From the NCBI RefSeq assembly GCF_001885765.1, contig NZ_JXKD01000014.1, positions 1-53,549 on the forward strand: DNA of 53,549 nt, given 5' to 3'. The position numbers and the translations under genes are program-made. The stretch is from Enterococcus aquimarinus (GTDB lineage: Bacteria; Bacillota; Bacilli; Lactobacillales; Enterococcaceae). The notes beneath the pieces are model-generated. The model did not search any database and was not told the DNA's origin. It saw only the letters and a program-made list of their open reading frames with translations. How positions within the stretch are numbered: the first letter of the stretch is position 1; each line of letters starts with the position of its first letter. Of the stretch, positions 1-9,158 are shown one piece after another.

Positions 1-846
1 ATTGTGTGGTAAATCAGTTTCTAAGTCCTTTGTTTCTAGTCTGACTGAACAGTTAGACCCAATGGTCAATGAGTGGCAAAACCGCTCACTATCAGAAACA
101 AACTATCCTTACTTAATGACAGATGTTCTTTATAAAAGTACGAGAAGATAACCGTGTTCTTTCTAAAAGCTGTCATATCGCCATTGGTATAACTAAAGAG
201 GGTGACCGTGAAATCATCGGCTTTATGATTCAAAATGAAGAGAGTGATGATAAATGGTCCAACTTCTTTAATTACTTAAAAGAACGAGGTTTACAAGGAA
301 CTGAACTCGTTATTTCTGATGCTCATAAAGGCTTAGTTTCTGCAATTCGTAAATCCTTTACCAACGCAAGTTGGCAGAGATGTCAAGTTCACTTCTTAAG
401 AAATATCTTTACAACGATTCCTAAGAAAAACTCTAAACCTTTTAGAGAAGCTGTAAAAGGAATCTTTAAGTTTACGGATATCAACTTAGCACGAGAGGCT
501 AAAAATCGCCTAGTTGGAGATTATATCGACCAGCCGAAATACACAAAAGCTTGCGAGACCTTGGATAATGGCTTTGAAGATGCCTTTCAATACACTGTCT
601 TGGGTAACTCCCACAATCGATTGAAAAGCACCAACCTTCTTGAGCGACTGAACCAAGAAGTACGTAGAAGAGAAAAGATCATTCGAATCTTTCCCAATCA
701 CACTTCAGCTAATCGTTTAATTGGAGCAGTCCTTATGGACCTACAAGACGAATGGCTTAGTTCTACAAGAAAGTATATTAAGTTTGGCAAGTAAGAAACT
801 ATGGAAACATTGTATAGTATTTTACACAAGATTATGGACTTGACTA
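1..846 (+). mobile_element. IS256-family insertion sequence, 3' portion
   Basis: The window opens inside an IS256-family element. It carries most of a mutator-type (DDE) transposase and ends in a terminal-repeat-like sequence at about 820-845 (tttacacaag, then a ggacttgac-type end). That resembles the known right end of IS256, which reads roughly TTTTACACAA...GGACTT. The left end lies outside the window, so completeness cannot be judged. The transposase is frameshifted (separate entry), so this copy is probably not autonomous. It abuts a decayed glycosidase gene. Confidence 0.8.
2..794 (+). pseudogene. IS256-family transposase, frameshifted and cut by the window edge
   Basis: From position 2 one frame encodes the middle of an IS256-type transposase and runs into a stop at 149-151. 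The protein then continues in another frame from about 123 to 794. The usual family sequence around here is D-V-L-Y-I-K-V-R-E-D. The DNA gives D-V-L-Y in the first frame and I-K-V-R-E-D-N in the second, which fits loss of two bases at about 131-136. The downstream part keeps hallmarks of mutator transposases: a conserved 'VISDAHKGL' Asp region, the 'WQRCQVHFLRN' C/H motif and a C-terminal 'STNLLERLNQEVRRRE' stretch holding the last catalytic Glu. The N-terminal third is outside the window. Programmed frameshifting is not usual for IS256, so I read this as inactivation, though a sequencing error is possible. Confidence 0.85.
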
Positions 847-1061
847 AATCCTCCTAAGCTGTGGTTTGAAGTAATAAATTATATCATACAGAAATTTAAT
901 TTAAGAAATACAGGATATTCAAAACGAATTAGAGTATATCAGTTTTTCTGATTAGACACATATTTTAATCTTACTATATGAAAATGATTCAGTTTTACGT
1001 AATACTATTTTTTTGGAAAGAGATGTGGATAATGAAACAGTAATATGAAATTGTAGATAAA

Positions 1062-1708
1062 ATGAGCGAGGAATTAATGAGTATTACTAAAAAATTATCC
1101 TTGGCAGATCTTACGCTTCCCAAAAGTTTACATGTTCAAAGAGATGGACGTGGAATATTGGGAAAAGCGTCAACGTCCCACTTTATATTACAAAAAGATT
1201 ATTTGACCTACTATTGAACTAAGTAAATTCATATGATTGTTCAAATGCAACTCGTCTTAGATGGCTTCTATTTTCTTATCAACAAATGGCAGGCTTAACG
1301 AACTTTTATAATGATAAACACTGGTCATTTATTTTTGTAACTTGGAATGAGTTGAATGGGCAGGTAATTGAAGTAGCAGAGAATAATAGAGGCATTTACC
1401 GTTCTATTTTGAAAGAAGATGCTGTTAAAATTCCTGATAACATAGAATATGTTTGGTTTCGTACAGAGGTTTGTAAGGAAACGTATACTTATCACTATTC
1501 TTTTGATGGAGAACATTGGTTTGAGATACCTGTTGAGTTTGATGCAGCAATTCTTTCCGATGATTATGTAGCAGAAACTCATGGTGTTTTTTTCACAGGT
1601 GCATTTGTTGGTTTGGCGGCAGTTGATTACGCAGGATATGATACATTCGCAGAGTTTGATTATTTTAATTATCAAGAATTGGAGGAACCAACAGATAACA
1701 CTAATTAA
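1062..1708 (+). pseudogene. remnant of a GH43 beta-xylosidase (C-terminal domain)
   Basis: The frame 1223-1708 encodes a clear C-terminal concanavalin-like domain of GH43 beta-xylosidases. Landmarks are 'SYQQMAGLTNFYND' followed by 'HWSFIFVTWNE', a 'YHYSFDGEHW' strand, 'ILSDDY' and the terminal 'FFTGAFVGLAAVDYAGYDTF'...'FDYFNYQEL', all standard for this family. A TAA at 1220-1222 closes the frame immediately upstream. The preceding piece in another frame (1062-1217, ending TGA) contains 'GRGILGKASTSHF', which resembles the 'RPG.LRL.G.ES..S.F' segment that normally precedes this domain. No catalytic five-bladed propeller domain remains. An ATG at 1286 could start a 140-residue protein, but it would be only the accessory domain. 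The remnant sits beside the IS element, while two intact GH43 genes lie at 18846 and 20453. The C-terminal assignment is firm; the 5' piece is less certain. Confidence 0.75.
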
Positions 1709-1799
1709 TATCATTAGTTTATATTCATGAAAAATGATCAATATCAAATAATATGTATGGCTTTTAAATTAGTTGAAAAGAGCCCGCAACAGCATTAAT

Positions 1800-1828
1800 C
1801 CCCCTCAGAATTTTTTTCTCTGAGGGGG
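1800..1828. terminator. hairpin terminator after the pantothenate/CoA operon
   Basis: A perfect 10-bp inverted repeat (ccccctcaga / tctgaggggg) has a T-rich loop. It lies 14 bases past the stop of the minus-strand gene ending at 1843 and 90 bases past the GH43 remnant on plus. T-rich sequence follows on the plus side, so it may act in both directions. Confidence 0.7.
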
Positions 1829-1842
1829 TTCATCATTTCTTT

Positions 1843-2490
1843 TTAAAGATGTTGTTTTCGTTGTTCCATAAATTTCAGTAACACAATCGAAACCGCAGCC
1901 GTTGCGAGTCCGGCAACGATTGCTTCCGGGATTCCTTGGGCAAATACGATGGAGATAATCGCCGCGTATACTGCATCACCAGCTTGTCCGAGAACTTGGG
2001 CATATTCTGGTTTGAATAAGAAATAAATCATGTTCATGACAAGAATCGTATTCGTTAAGCCACCCGCCATGCCTGCTAAGAACAAGGCGAAGTATTGGCC
2101 ACGGCCTTTGAAATAGTTTTGGCTCCAACGATAGACAAAGTAAGGAACGACACCGATTAAGATACGAGGAATAAAAGCCACTAACAAGGCTTTCCAACTT
2201 CCTGCGCCATCGGTTCCAAGGGGCGCAATAAAGGGTGAGAAGACAAAAGACATTGGCGTAATAATCATGGTTGAACGAATCATACTAATAAGTCCAAAAC
2301 AGCCGCCTAAGAAACCGCCAATTTTTGGTCCTAAGACAATAGACGCGATGATGACAGGAATATGAAGTGTTGTCGCGTTAATGGGTCCAATCGGAATGAA
2401 TCCGAGGAAAGGGACACTGGCAAGTAAAATCATCACACTCAAAAAGAGGGCGGTTAAGACAAGTTGAAAGGTTTTTTCTTTATTTTTCAT
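1843..2490 (-). CDS. ECF transporter S-component, probably for pantothenate (PanT-like)
   Basis: A 215-residue, very hydrophobic protein with about six membrane segments. The N-terminal pattern (KNKEKTFQLVLTALFLSVMILL...) and the conserved 'ATTLHIPVIIASIVLGPKIGGFLGGCFGL' region (key residues H and P) are typical of substrate-binding S-components of energy-coupling-factor vitamin transporters. It lies 9 bp downstream of coaC, the first of two coenzyme A genes. In streptococci and enterococci a similar gene beside coaB/coaC is regarded as a pantothenate carrier, so pantothenate is the likely substrate. The shared EcfA/A'/T module is not in the window. Family: high confidence; substrate: inference from context. 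Confidence 0.85.
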   Translation of the reverse strand: MKNKEKTFQLVLTALFLSVMILLASVPFLGFIPIGPINATTLHIPVIIASIVLGPKIGGFLGGCFGLISMIRSTMIITPMSFVFSPFIAPLGTDGAGSWKALLVAFIPRILIGVVPYFVYRWSQNYFKGRGQYFALFLAGMAGGLTNTILVMNMIYFLFKPEYAQVLGQAGDAVYAAIISIVFAQGIPEAIVAGLATAAVSIVLLKFMEQRKQHL

Positions 2491-2499
2491 GGCTACTCC

Positions 2500-3048
2500 T
2501 TATATATTAAAAATTTTTGTGATGGATTGAATGATGGTTTCGACCGTGGCCAATGCTCCTGGGCCATAATCGCCACAAGCTAACAAAGCTTCACGAGGCT
2601 GAATTTCTGCATAACCATACTCTTTTAGGGTGGCAAGATTTTTTTGAACAGCAGGATTCAGATACATTTGCGTATTCATCGCGGGTGCAATGAGTTTAGG
2701 TACCTGACTTTCTAAGGCGAGCGCCACCGTGGTCAGTAAATCATCGGCCAGACCATTGGCTAACTTCCCAATGATATTCGCACTGGCGGGTGCTACGACA
2801 AAGAGATCTGCTTGTTTGGCTAGTTCAATATGATTGATTTTATCGGCTTGTGGTTCAGCCATTACATCGGTATGAACCAGACGTTTTGAGAGTGATTGTA
2901 ACGTGAGCGGCGTGATGAACGCTTGGCTGCTTTGGGTCATGATGACATCGACGGCATAACCAAGTTTTGTGAGCTCATTGGTCAAATCGGCTGCTTTGTA
3001 GGCAGAAATACTACCGGAAATCCCGAGTAAGATTGTTTTTTGCGTCAC
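2500..3048 (-). CDS. coaC: phosphopantothenoylcysteine decarboxylase CoaC
   Basis: A 182-residue flavoprotein that decarboxylates 4'-phospho-N-pantothenoylcysteine to phosphopantetheine in CoA synthesis. Visible family motifs are the FMN-binding 'GISGSISAYKA' (residues 9-19), the catalytic-type His73 in 'NHIELAKQADLF', the 'PASAN' motif (87-91), the substrate-binding 'PAMN' (122-125) and Cys158 in the 'ACGDYGPGAL' flap. Length is normal for the monofunctional enzyme. It lies one base downstream of coaB and 9 bp upstream of the ECF S-component, in a tightly packed four-gene operon. Confidence 0.95.
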   Translation of the reverse strand: MTQKTILLGISGSISAYKAADLTNELTKLGYAVDVIMTQSSQAFITPLTLQSLSKRLVHTDVMAEPQADKINHIELAKQADLFVVAPASANIIGKLANGLADDLLTTVALALESQVPKLIAPAMNTQMYLNPAVQKNLATLKEYGYAEIQPREALLACGDYGPGALATVETIIQSITKIFNI

Positions 3049-3049
3049 G

Positions 3050-3808
3050 TTAATCAGCTCTCCTATCTAGTAAGGTATCGGTAATCAGTTTTGCAATATC
3101 GGCTTTTGTTTGGGCGCCTCCGATAAGAGTCCCTTCTTTATCAATTAAATAGCCTGTATGGGAGCCGACATGGATCGAAGTTAGATCGTTTGCTAACACG
3201 TAATCCCCATGATTTTTTGCCATGCTTTCTTGTGCGACTTCAAAAAGCGTTTCTTGGGTTACATTGACGAGTAACTTAAAACTTACGAGAATCGTATTTG
3301 GCTGAATTTCTTTGATCTTTTTAATGACTTTCGGCGTTTTTTTGAGTACTAAAAATAAATAATCGGTATCTGAGGAAATTTTTGTCGCCGTTTCTTGTGC
3401 TGTCGTCTGTTCAATTAAGCTAGCAACGTCTTCTTTGGTGAAAGGCGCTGAGTGTTTCGTTAATTCCTGATTGATCTTTTCCGTAAATGCTTCAAGGGAA
3501 AAACTGTTGGCCGGTGTAAAATCACTGACAGCCATACTGTGAATGACGGCATCGTATGGTTTTTGTTGCAATAACCAAGTTAATGTTTCGTCAAGTTCTT
3601 TTGTATCTTGAATAAAGTGGAGTGCTAATCCGTCTTGATTGACTGGTCGTAGTGCGGTGGATGTTGTGAGATAATCCACTTGATAACCGTGAGCTAAAAA
3701 GGCTTCGGCTATTAGAGAACCTAATTTCCCGGTAGAATGATTGGTAATCGAACGGACTTGATCAATTTTTTCAGCAGTTCCGCCCGCTGTAATTAATATT
3801 TGCTTCAT
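3050..3808 (-). CDS. coaB: phosphopantothenate--cysteine ligase CoaB (monofunctional)
   Basis: A 252-residue enzyme that joins cysteine to 4'-phosphopantothenate, the step before CoaC. It opens with the typical nucleotide-binding 'ILITAGGTAEKID.VRSITNHSTGKLG' region and retains 'DAVIHSMAVSDF' in the middle. Most bacteria carry a fused CoaBC; a separate CoaB upstream of CoaC, as here, is the arrangement known from streptococci and enterococci. Neighbours are only 1-2 bp away on both sides, so the four minus-strand genes are almost certainly cotranscribed. Confidence 0.95.
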   Translation of the reverse strand: MKQILITAGGTAEKIDQVRSITNHSTGKLGSLIAEAFLAHGYQVDYLTTSTALRPVNQDGLALHFIQDTKELDETLTWLLQQKPYDAVIHSMAVSDFTPANSFSLEAFTEKINQELTKHSAPFTKEDVASLIEQTTAQETATKISSDTDYLFLVLKKTPKVIKKIKEIQPNTILVSFKLLVNVTQETLFEVAQESMAKNHGDYVLANDLTSIHVGSHTGYLIDKEGTLIGGAQTKADIAKLITDTLLDRRAD

Positions 3809-3810
3809 CT

Positions 3811-4794
3811 TTACACATCCAATTTTACAATTGTCCGACCTTCATGTTCTCCTGCAAGGAGCGCCTCAATTGTTTCATCTAAATCGCTTAATAAAACTTC
3901 TCTGATTTTCATTTGGTTAAGCAGCTCGTGGTGGGCGGCTAAAAAATCCCAAACGGTCTGACGCACCGCTTGATCAACCGCTACGGAGTCAATTCCAATG
4001 ACTTGGATACCGCGTAAGATAAACGGTAAGACCGTTGTTTCAAACGTGATTCCACCAGCATTGCCACAAAGGTAGGCACTGCCATTATAAACGAGTTGCG
4101 GTAATAATGCTGATAAAAGCTCTCCGCCGACCGTATCAATAATCGCGGTAATTGTTTGACGAGCCAGTGGTTTAATCGTAGACTGAATGATTTCAGACGG
4201 TGCGACGATTTCAGTGGCACCTAAAGCGGTTAACCATTCGGCTTTTTTACGCGTCACAGCCACAATATTTTGATACCCTAGTTTGTGTAATAAGTGAATC
4301 GAGAGACTACCTACACCACCCGATGCGCCAGTCACATAAATCGCCGCTTCTTTAGGATATTTTTTTTCTTCTAAGGCTAAAACGGCCAATGCAGCGGTAA
4401 AACCAGCCGTCCCAAACATCATAGCGCGTTTGGCATCTAAGGCTTCAGGAATTTTAATGAGCCATTTGGTAGGAACTTGTTGGTATTGGCTGTAGCCACC
4501 AGGTGCGCTGACGCCTAGACCATAACCGGTCACTAAGACATGCTCGCCGACTGGGAAGGCTTCGTCTGCTGATTGTACGATTTCTCCTGCTAAATCAATT
4601 CCGGGTACCATCGGGTATTGGCGAATGACCCCACCGTTTTTAGATGCAGCAAGCGCATCTTTGTAATTAATATCTGAATACGCTACTCGAATTTCAACAA
4701 ACCCGTCTTGTAAAGGTTGTCTTTCTTTTTTGATTAATCCACGTGAAAAAACGTGTGCCTCTTGGTTGACTTCAAAAGCGATAAAACCGGACAT
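3811..4794 (-). CDS. zinc-free MDR oxidoreductase, YhdH/AcuI (acrylyl-CoA reductase) family
   Basis: A 327-residue medium-chain NADP(H)-dependent oxidoreductase. Visible are the GroES-like N-terminal half with 'SDINYKDALA', 'YPMVPGIDLAGEIV' and 'VTGYGLGV..PGGYSQY', and the Rossmann motif 'VTGASGGVGSLSIHLL'. These match the YhdH/YhfP group that reduces acrylyl-CoA or quinone-like substrates. An ATG at 4792-4794 is preferred over the upstream start at 4842 because 'aaaggag' sits 9 bases before it on the minus strand and homologues begin there. It is the first gene of the operon with coaB, coaC and the S-component. Its link to CoA synthesis is unclear; the true substrate is unknown. Confidence 0.88.
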   Translation of the reverse strand: MSGFIAFEVNQEAHVFSRGLIKKERQPLQDGFVEIRVAYSDINYKDALAASKNGGVIRQYPMVPGIDLAGEIVQSADEAFPVGEHVLVTGYGLGVSAPGGYSQYQQVPTKWLIKIPEALDAKRAMMFGTAGFTAALAVLALEEKKYPKEAAIYVTGASGGVGSLSIHLLHKLGYQNIVAVTRKKAEWLTALGATEIVAPSEIIQSTIKPLARQTITAIIDTVGGELLSALLPQLVYNGSAYLCGNAGGITFETTVLPFILRGIQVIGIDSVAVDQAVRQTVWDFLAAHHELLNQMKIREVLLSDLDETIEALLAGEHEGRTIVKLDV

Positions 4795-5036
4795 GAATCC
4801 CACTCCTTTAGAATAAATTTGATTAGAAATTAGAGATATCATACCATATAATTAGGCTTTTGCGAAAATTAGACAAAAAAAGCAAATAAACTTGTAATTT
4901 GATATGAAAAACACTATTCTTAACAAGTATGTTCTGGTCTGAAATCAAATAAACGAGCAGTTCGAAAGACTAACAGTGATATAGGAAAAAACGGATATAA
5001 AAGAGCATATAATCAACCAATTGGGGAGGAAGAAAA

Positions 5037-6122
5037 ATGGGAAAACCAATCATTTCATTCACAGATGTGGTGAAACGATACGATGACGAAACGATACTTA
5101 AAGGTGTTAGTTTTGAGATAGAAGAAGGAAAGTTTTATACGTTGCTCGGGCCTTCGGGCTGTGGCAAGACAACCATATTACGGATAATTGCGGGGTTTTC
5201 CGAGGCAAGTGAGGGCGATGTTTATTTTGAAGGCAAACGCATCAATGATGTGCCTGCGAATCAACGCCAAGTAAATACAGTCTTCCAAGATTATGCACTC
5301 TTTCCTCATATGAATGTCTTTGAAAATGTGGCTTTTGGTTTGAAAATCAAGAAGTTACCGAAAAATCAAATCAAAGAAAAAGTCGAAGAAGCGTTACGCC
5401 TCGTTCGTTTAGCGGGGTATGAAAACCGTGAAATTAGTGAAATGTCCGGTGGTCAACGCCAACGTGTGGCGATTGCGCGGGCAATTGTCAATGAACCAAA
5501 AGTCTTGTTACTCGATGAGCCACTTTCGGCGCTCGATTTAAAATTGCGCACAGATATGCAATATGAATTACGTGAATTGCAACAACGACTCGGTATTACC
5601 TTTATTTTCGTGACACACGATCAAGAAGAGGCACTGGCGATGAGTGATGAAATTTTCGTTTTAAATCAAGGTGAAATCGTTCAAAGTGGAACGCCAGTTG
5701 ATATTTATGATGAACCAATCAATAACTTCGTTGCTGATTTTATTGGCGAAAGTAATATTATTAAAGCGACCATGATTGATGATTATTTAATTGAAATTGT
5801 CGGCAAGCAATTTGAGTGTGTCGATGGTGGGATGCGTAAGAATGAACCCGTTGAAATTGTCATTCGTCCGGAAGATTTATCGTTGACGACGGTTGAAAAA
5901 GGCAAGTTGGTCGCACGAGTCGATACGCAGTTATTCCGTGGGGTGCATTATGAGATTATTTGTTACGATGCAGAAGGTAATGAATGGATGGTTCACTCGA
6001 CCCGTAAAGCACAAGAAGGTAGCGAAGTCGGTCTCTTCTTTGAACCAGAAGATATCCACGTGATGCGTTTTAACGAATCTGAAGAAGACTTTGATGCACG
6101 TCTTGAAAGTTACGAAGAGTAG
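5037..6122 (+). CDS. potA: spermidine/putrescine ABC transporter ATP-binding protein PotA
   Basis: A 361-residue ATPase that powers polyamine uptake. It has Walker A 'GPSGCGKTT' (residues 38-46), Q-loop '[11 protein letters not shown]', signature '[10 protein letters not shown]', Walker B '[12 protein letters not shown]' and H-loop 'VTHDQEE'. A C-terminal TOBE-type regulatory domain of about 90 residues follows, as in PotA/MalK-type ATPases. The start is supported by 'ggggagga' 6 bases upstream. potB begins 11 bp after its stop, and potB, potC and potD follow with overlaps, giving the classic potABCD order. Confidence 0.96.
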   Translation: MGKPIISFTDVVKRYDDETILKGVSFEIEEGKFYTLLGPSGCGKTTILRIIAGFSEASEGDVYFEGKRINDVPANQRQVNTVFQDYALFPHMNVFENVAFGLKIKKLPKNQIKEKVEEALRLVRLAGYENREISEMSGGQRQRVAIARAIVNEPKVLLLDEPLSALDLKLRTDMQYELRELQQRLGITFIFVTHDQEEALAMSDEIFVLNQGEIVQSGTPVDIYDEPINNFVADFIGESNIIKATMIDDYLIEIVGKQFECVDGGMRKNEPVEIVIRPEDLSLTTVEKGKLVARVDTQLFRGVHYEIICYDAEGNEWMVHSTRKAQEGSEVGLFFEPEDIHVMRFNESEEDFDARLESYEE

Positions 6123-6133
6123 GGGGGACGAAC

Positions 6134-6943
6134 ATGACAAAAGTTAGACGTATTTACGCCGTGCCTTATGTGTTGTGGCTTCTATTGTTTGTATTAGCAC
6201 CCGTTCTATTGATTGTGTATCAATCGTTTTTTGATATGAGTGGCACGTTTACTCTTGCGAATTACCAAGATTATTTTAGTTCAGGAAAATACTTAACGAT
6301 GACGTTAAATTCAATTTGGTACGCCTTTTTGATTACCTTTATCACGTTTATCATTAGCTATCCAACGGCTTATTATTTAACAAAATTAAAACACAAAGAT
6401 TTGTGGTTACTCCTGATTATTTTACCAACTTGGATTAACTTACTACTGAAAGCCTATGCCTTTATTGGGATTTTTGGGATTAACGGCAGCATGAATGGTT
6501 TCTTATCTTTCTTTGGTATTGGTGCCAAACAAATCTTATTTACCGATGTGAGTTTCCTAACGGTTGCGACGTACATCGAGTTACCGTTTATGATTATTCC
6601 CATTTATAATGCGTTAGAAGAACTCAATCCTTCCTTAATTAGCGCGAGTAAAGACTTAGGGGCCAATCAATTTGAGACCTTCCGTCGTGTCATTTTCCCG
6701 CTTTCGTTAAATGGGGTGAAAAGTGGCGTGCAAGCGGTCTTTATTCCATCGCTTTCACTCTTTATGTTAACGCGTTTAATTGGTGGAAATCGGGTTATTA
6801 CGTTAGGAACCGCTATTGAGCAACATTTCCTCGTGACCCAAAACTGGGGAATGGGGTCAACCATCGGTGTGATTTTGATTATCGCGATGTTTGTCGTGAT
6901 GTCATTAACCGGTGAAAGAGCGAAAGGAGGACAAAACAAATGA
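6134..6943 (+). CDS. potB: spermidine/putrescine ABC transporter permease PotB
   Basis: A 269-residue inner-membrane permease with about six transmembrane segments. The EAA-type loop near the C-terminal third ('ASKDLGANQFETFRRVIFPLS') contacts PotA. It starts with RBS 'aggggggac' and overlaps potC by four bases (ATGA), which suggests translational coupling. Together with PotC it forms the channel for polyamines delivered by PotD. Confidence 0.95.
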   Translation: MTKVRRIYAVPYVLWLLLFVLAPVLLIVYQSFFDMSGTFTLANYQDYFSSGKYLTMTLNSIWYAFLITFITFIISYPTAYYLTKLKHKDLWLLLIILPTWINLLLKAYAFIGIFGINGSMNGFLSFFGIGAKQILFTDVSFLTVATYIELPFMIIPIYNALEELNPSLISASKDLGANQFETFRRVIFPLSLNGVKSGVQAVFIPSLSLFMLTRLIGGNRVITLGTAIEQHFLVTQNWGMGSTIGVILIIAMFVVMSLTGERAKGGQNK

Positions 6944-7779
6944 GTAAGAAAATTTGGCCTCGCTTTTATTTAACCCTCGTATTTATTTTACTGTATACAC
7001 CGATTTTTTATTTGATTTTCTATTCGTTCAATGCCGGTGGAACAATGAATGAATTCACGGGCTTTACATGGGAACATTATACGGCGGTGTTTGAGGATAC
7101 CCGTTTACTGATTATTGTGTTAGAAACCTTTATGCTCGCGTTTCTCTCCGCTTTAATCGCGACCATTATTGGAACGTTTGGTGCGATGGGAATTTACTAT
7201 ACGCGAAAACGACGCTTACGCAATACGTTAATGAGTTTAAATAACATTTTACTGGTTTCTCCCGATGTGATTATTGGGGCAAGTTTCTTGATTTTCTTTA
7301 CAACTATCGGCGGCTTGTTAAGAAACTTTAGCCTCGGTTTTTATACCGTGCTCTTTTCTCACGTTGCGTTTAGTATTCCGATCGTCGTCTTAATGGTCTT
7401 ACCAAAGTTAAAAGAGATGAACGATTCGATGGTCGATGCTGCGTTAGACCTTGGCGCGAATTATCTCCAAGTCATCCAACGCATTATTTTACCGTTTTTA
7501 TCACCAGGGATTATTGCCGGTTATTTCATGGCCTTTACGTACTCTCTTGATGATTTTGCCGTGACGTTTTTTGTGACAGGAAACGGTTTTAGTACCTTAT
7601 CCGTTGAGATTTACTCACGTGCGAGACAAGGAATTAGTTTAGAAATTAACGCCTTAAGTACACTAGTGTTCTTATTCTCCATGATTTTAGTTGTCGGTTA
7701 TTATTTAATTAGTAAAGAAAATGTACCGAAAAAATTAAAACGTGGTCGACAAGCAACGAGAGGAGTGTCTTCCATATAA
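6940..7779 (+). CDS. potC: spermidine/putrescine ABC transporter permease PotC
   Basis: A 279-residue permease, partner of PotB, with about six membrane segments. The ATPase-contact loop is 'DAALDLGANYLQVIQRIILPFLSPG'. It overlaps potB by four bases and shares one base with the start of potD (TAATG), so all four pot genes are translationally linked. The short basic tail (KKLKRGRQATRG) is cytoplasmic. Confidence 0.95.
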   Translation: MSKKIWPRFYLTLVFILLYTPIFYLIFYSFNAGGTMNEFTGFTWEHYTAVFEDTRLLIIVLETFMLAFLSALIATIIGTFGAMGIYYTRKRRLRNTLMSLNNILLVSPDVIIGASFLIFFTTIGGLLRNFSLGFYTVLFSHVAFSIPIVVLMVLPKLKEMNDSMVDAALDLGANYLQVIQRIILPFLSPGIIAGYFMAFTYSLDDFAVTFFVTGNGFSTLSVEIYSRARQGISLEINALSTLVFLFSMILVVGYYLISKENVPKKLKRGRQATRGVSSI

Positions 7780-8852
7780 TGAAAAAATTACAATCACTCA
7801 TTATAGGCATTCTCTTAATTATTTTGGTGGCGTTCTTAGGTGTAAAACAACTCGAAAGAAGCACTGGCATGGCTGGCGCACAAGTTGTGAATATTTATAA
7901 CTGGGGCGATTATATCGATCCAGAATTACTGAAAGATTTCGAAAAAGAATTTGGCTATAAAGTGAATTACGAGACCTTTGACTCCAACGAAGGCATGTTC
8001 ACAAAATTGTCGCAAGGTGGCACGTCGTATGATATTACGATTCCAAGTGAGTACATGATTGAAAAGATGATTGAAGAAAAACTCGTTCAACCGCTTGATT
8101 ATAGCCGTTTAGAAGGCATGGAAAATATTGACCCGCGCTTTTTAGATATGAGTTTTGATCCAGGAAATCACTATTCCGTCCCTTATTTCTGGGGAACGCT
8201 CGGGATTGTTTATAACGACAAGTTCATCGAAGAAGACGCGATGCGTAAATGGTCGGACCTTTGGGATCCATCGCTTGAAAATAGCGTCATGATGATTGAC
8301 GGTGCGCGAGAAGTCATTGGAATTGGATTAAACACACTCGGATACTCCTTAAATAGTACCGATGACGCAGAGCTCAATGAAGCCGTGACACTTTTGCGCG
8401 ATTTAATGCCAAACGTCAAAGCGCTTGTCGCTGATGAAATCAAAATGTACATGATCAACGAAGAAACCCCTGTTGCGATCACGTTTTCTGGAGAAGCGGC
8501 GGATATGATGTATGAAAATGAACACATTCATTACGTCATTCCAGAAGAAGGATCGAACTTGTGGTTTGATAACATCGTGATTCCTCATAACGCGAAAAAC
8601 GTGCAAGGTGCCTATGATTTTATCAACTTCATGTTACGTCCTGAAGTCGCTGCGCAAAATGCCGAATACATCGGCTACTCAACACCTAATCAAGCAGCGA
8701 TGGCTCTTTTACCACCCGAAATTACTGAAGACGAACAATTTTATCCAAACGACGAACTCATCGCCCGCTTGGAAGTCTATGAAAACTTAGGACCTGAATA
8801 CATTAGTATCTACAATGATTTATTCCTTGAGTTGAAAATGTACCGTCAGTAG
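7779..8852 (+). CDS. potD: spermidine/putrescine-binding protein PotD
   Basis: A 357-residue extracellular polyamine-binding protein. After one hydrophobic N-terminal segment (residues 7-23) comes the family hallmark 'VNIYNWGDYIDPELL', and later 'TYDITIPSEYMIEKM'-like and 'VPYFWGTLGIVYND' segments. No lipobox cysteine is visible after the hydrophobic stretch, so it is probably held by an uncleaved signal anchor or released, rather than being a lipoprotein. It is the last gene of the pot operon and is followed by a strong hairpin at 8881-8930. Confidence 0.94.
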   Translation: MKKLQSLIIGILLIILVAFLGVKQLERSTGMAGAQVVNIYNWGDYIDPELLKDFEKEFGYKVNYETFDSNEGMFTKLSQGGTSYDITIPSEYMIEKMIEEKLVQPLDYSRLEGMENIDPRFLDMSFDPGNHYSVPYFWGTLGIVYNDKFIEEDAMRKWSDLWDPSLENSVMMIDGAREVIGIGLNTLGYSLNSTDDAELNEAVTLLRDLMPNVKALVADEIKMYMINEETPVAITFSGEAADMMYENEHIHYVIPEEGSNLWFDNIVIPHNAKNVQGAYDFINFMLRPEVAAQNAEYIGYSTPNQAAMALLPPEITEDEQFYPNDELIARLEVYENLGPEYISIYNDLFLELKMYRQ

Positions 8853-8880
8853 GAAGAATAAAATATTGCTTTATATAAAT

Positions 8881-8930
8881 CAAATAGTCAGCGAAAACAC
8901 TTGATGTTTTTGTTGGCTGTTTGGTTTTTC
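8881..8930 (+). terminator. rho-independent terminator of potABCD
   Basis: A 19-bp stem including several G-U pairs (caaatagtcagcgaaaaca with its right arm at 8905-8923), a five-base loop and a following gtttttc tract. It lies about 30 bp after the potD stop. Confidence 0.8.
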
Positions 8931-9094
8931 TAGTAGGAAAAATAGAAAAATAAACGTTATTAATTGCTAAGCTATTTATTTTAAAAGCGCCAAAAGAAGA
9001 TTGATTCTGTGTGAAGTCATGATAACATCAAAATCAAGACAGCTAGGAAAGCTCACTTTTAGTAGGTAAAGCGTTGATAGGAAAACCAGTAGGA

Positions 9095-9123
9095 TTGACA
9101 GTAGAGCATGATTCCGCTATGAT
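9095..9123 (+). promoter_or_regulatory. promoter of the esterase gene (TTGACA, 17 bp, TATGAT)
   Basis: -35 TTGACA at 9095-9100 and -10 TATGAT at 9118-9123 have an ideal 17-bp spacer. The esterase start codon is 36 bp downstream. A cre-like site follows directly (next entry). The 8853-9158 gap otherwise holds only the pot terminator. A second weak palindrome-like stretch at about 9065-9080 (gtaaagcgttgatag) could be another operator. Confidence 0.75.
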
Positions 9124-9127
9124 AATT

Positions 9128-9141
9128 TGAAAACGCTATCG
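9128..9141 (+). promoter_or_regulatory. catabolite-responsive element (cre), CcpA site
   Basis: tgaaaacgctatcg matches 13 of 14 positions of the cre consensus TGWAANCGNTNWCA. It covers the expected transcription start just after the -10 at 9118-9123. That placement is typical of repression by CcpA when glucose or sucrose is present. Confidence 0.75.
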
Positions 9142-9158
9142 AAGCTAGGAGGATTACC

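Noticed and set aside
846-1061. Possible further coding remnant between the IS end and the GH43 piece
   Set aside because: All frames are broken by stops and no family motif is readable; I see nothing supportable there.
1325-1747. Minus-strand 140-codon ORF opposite the GH43 remnant
   Set aside because: It is the antisense of a recognisable GH43 C-terminal domain; the hydrophobic Ile/Cys-rich translation is a typical shadow.
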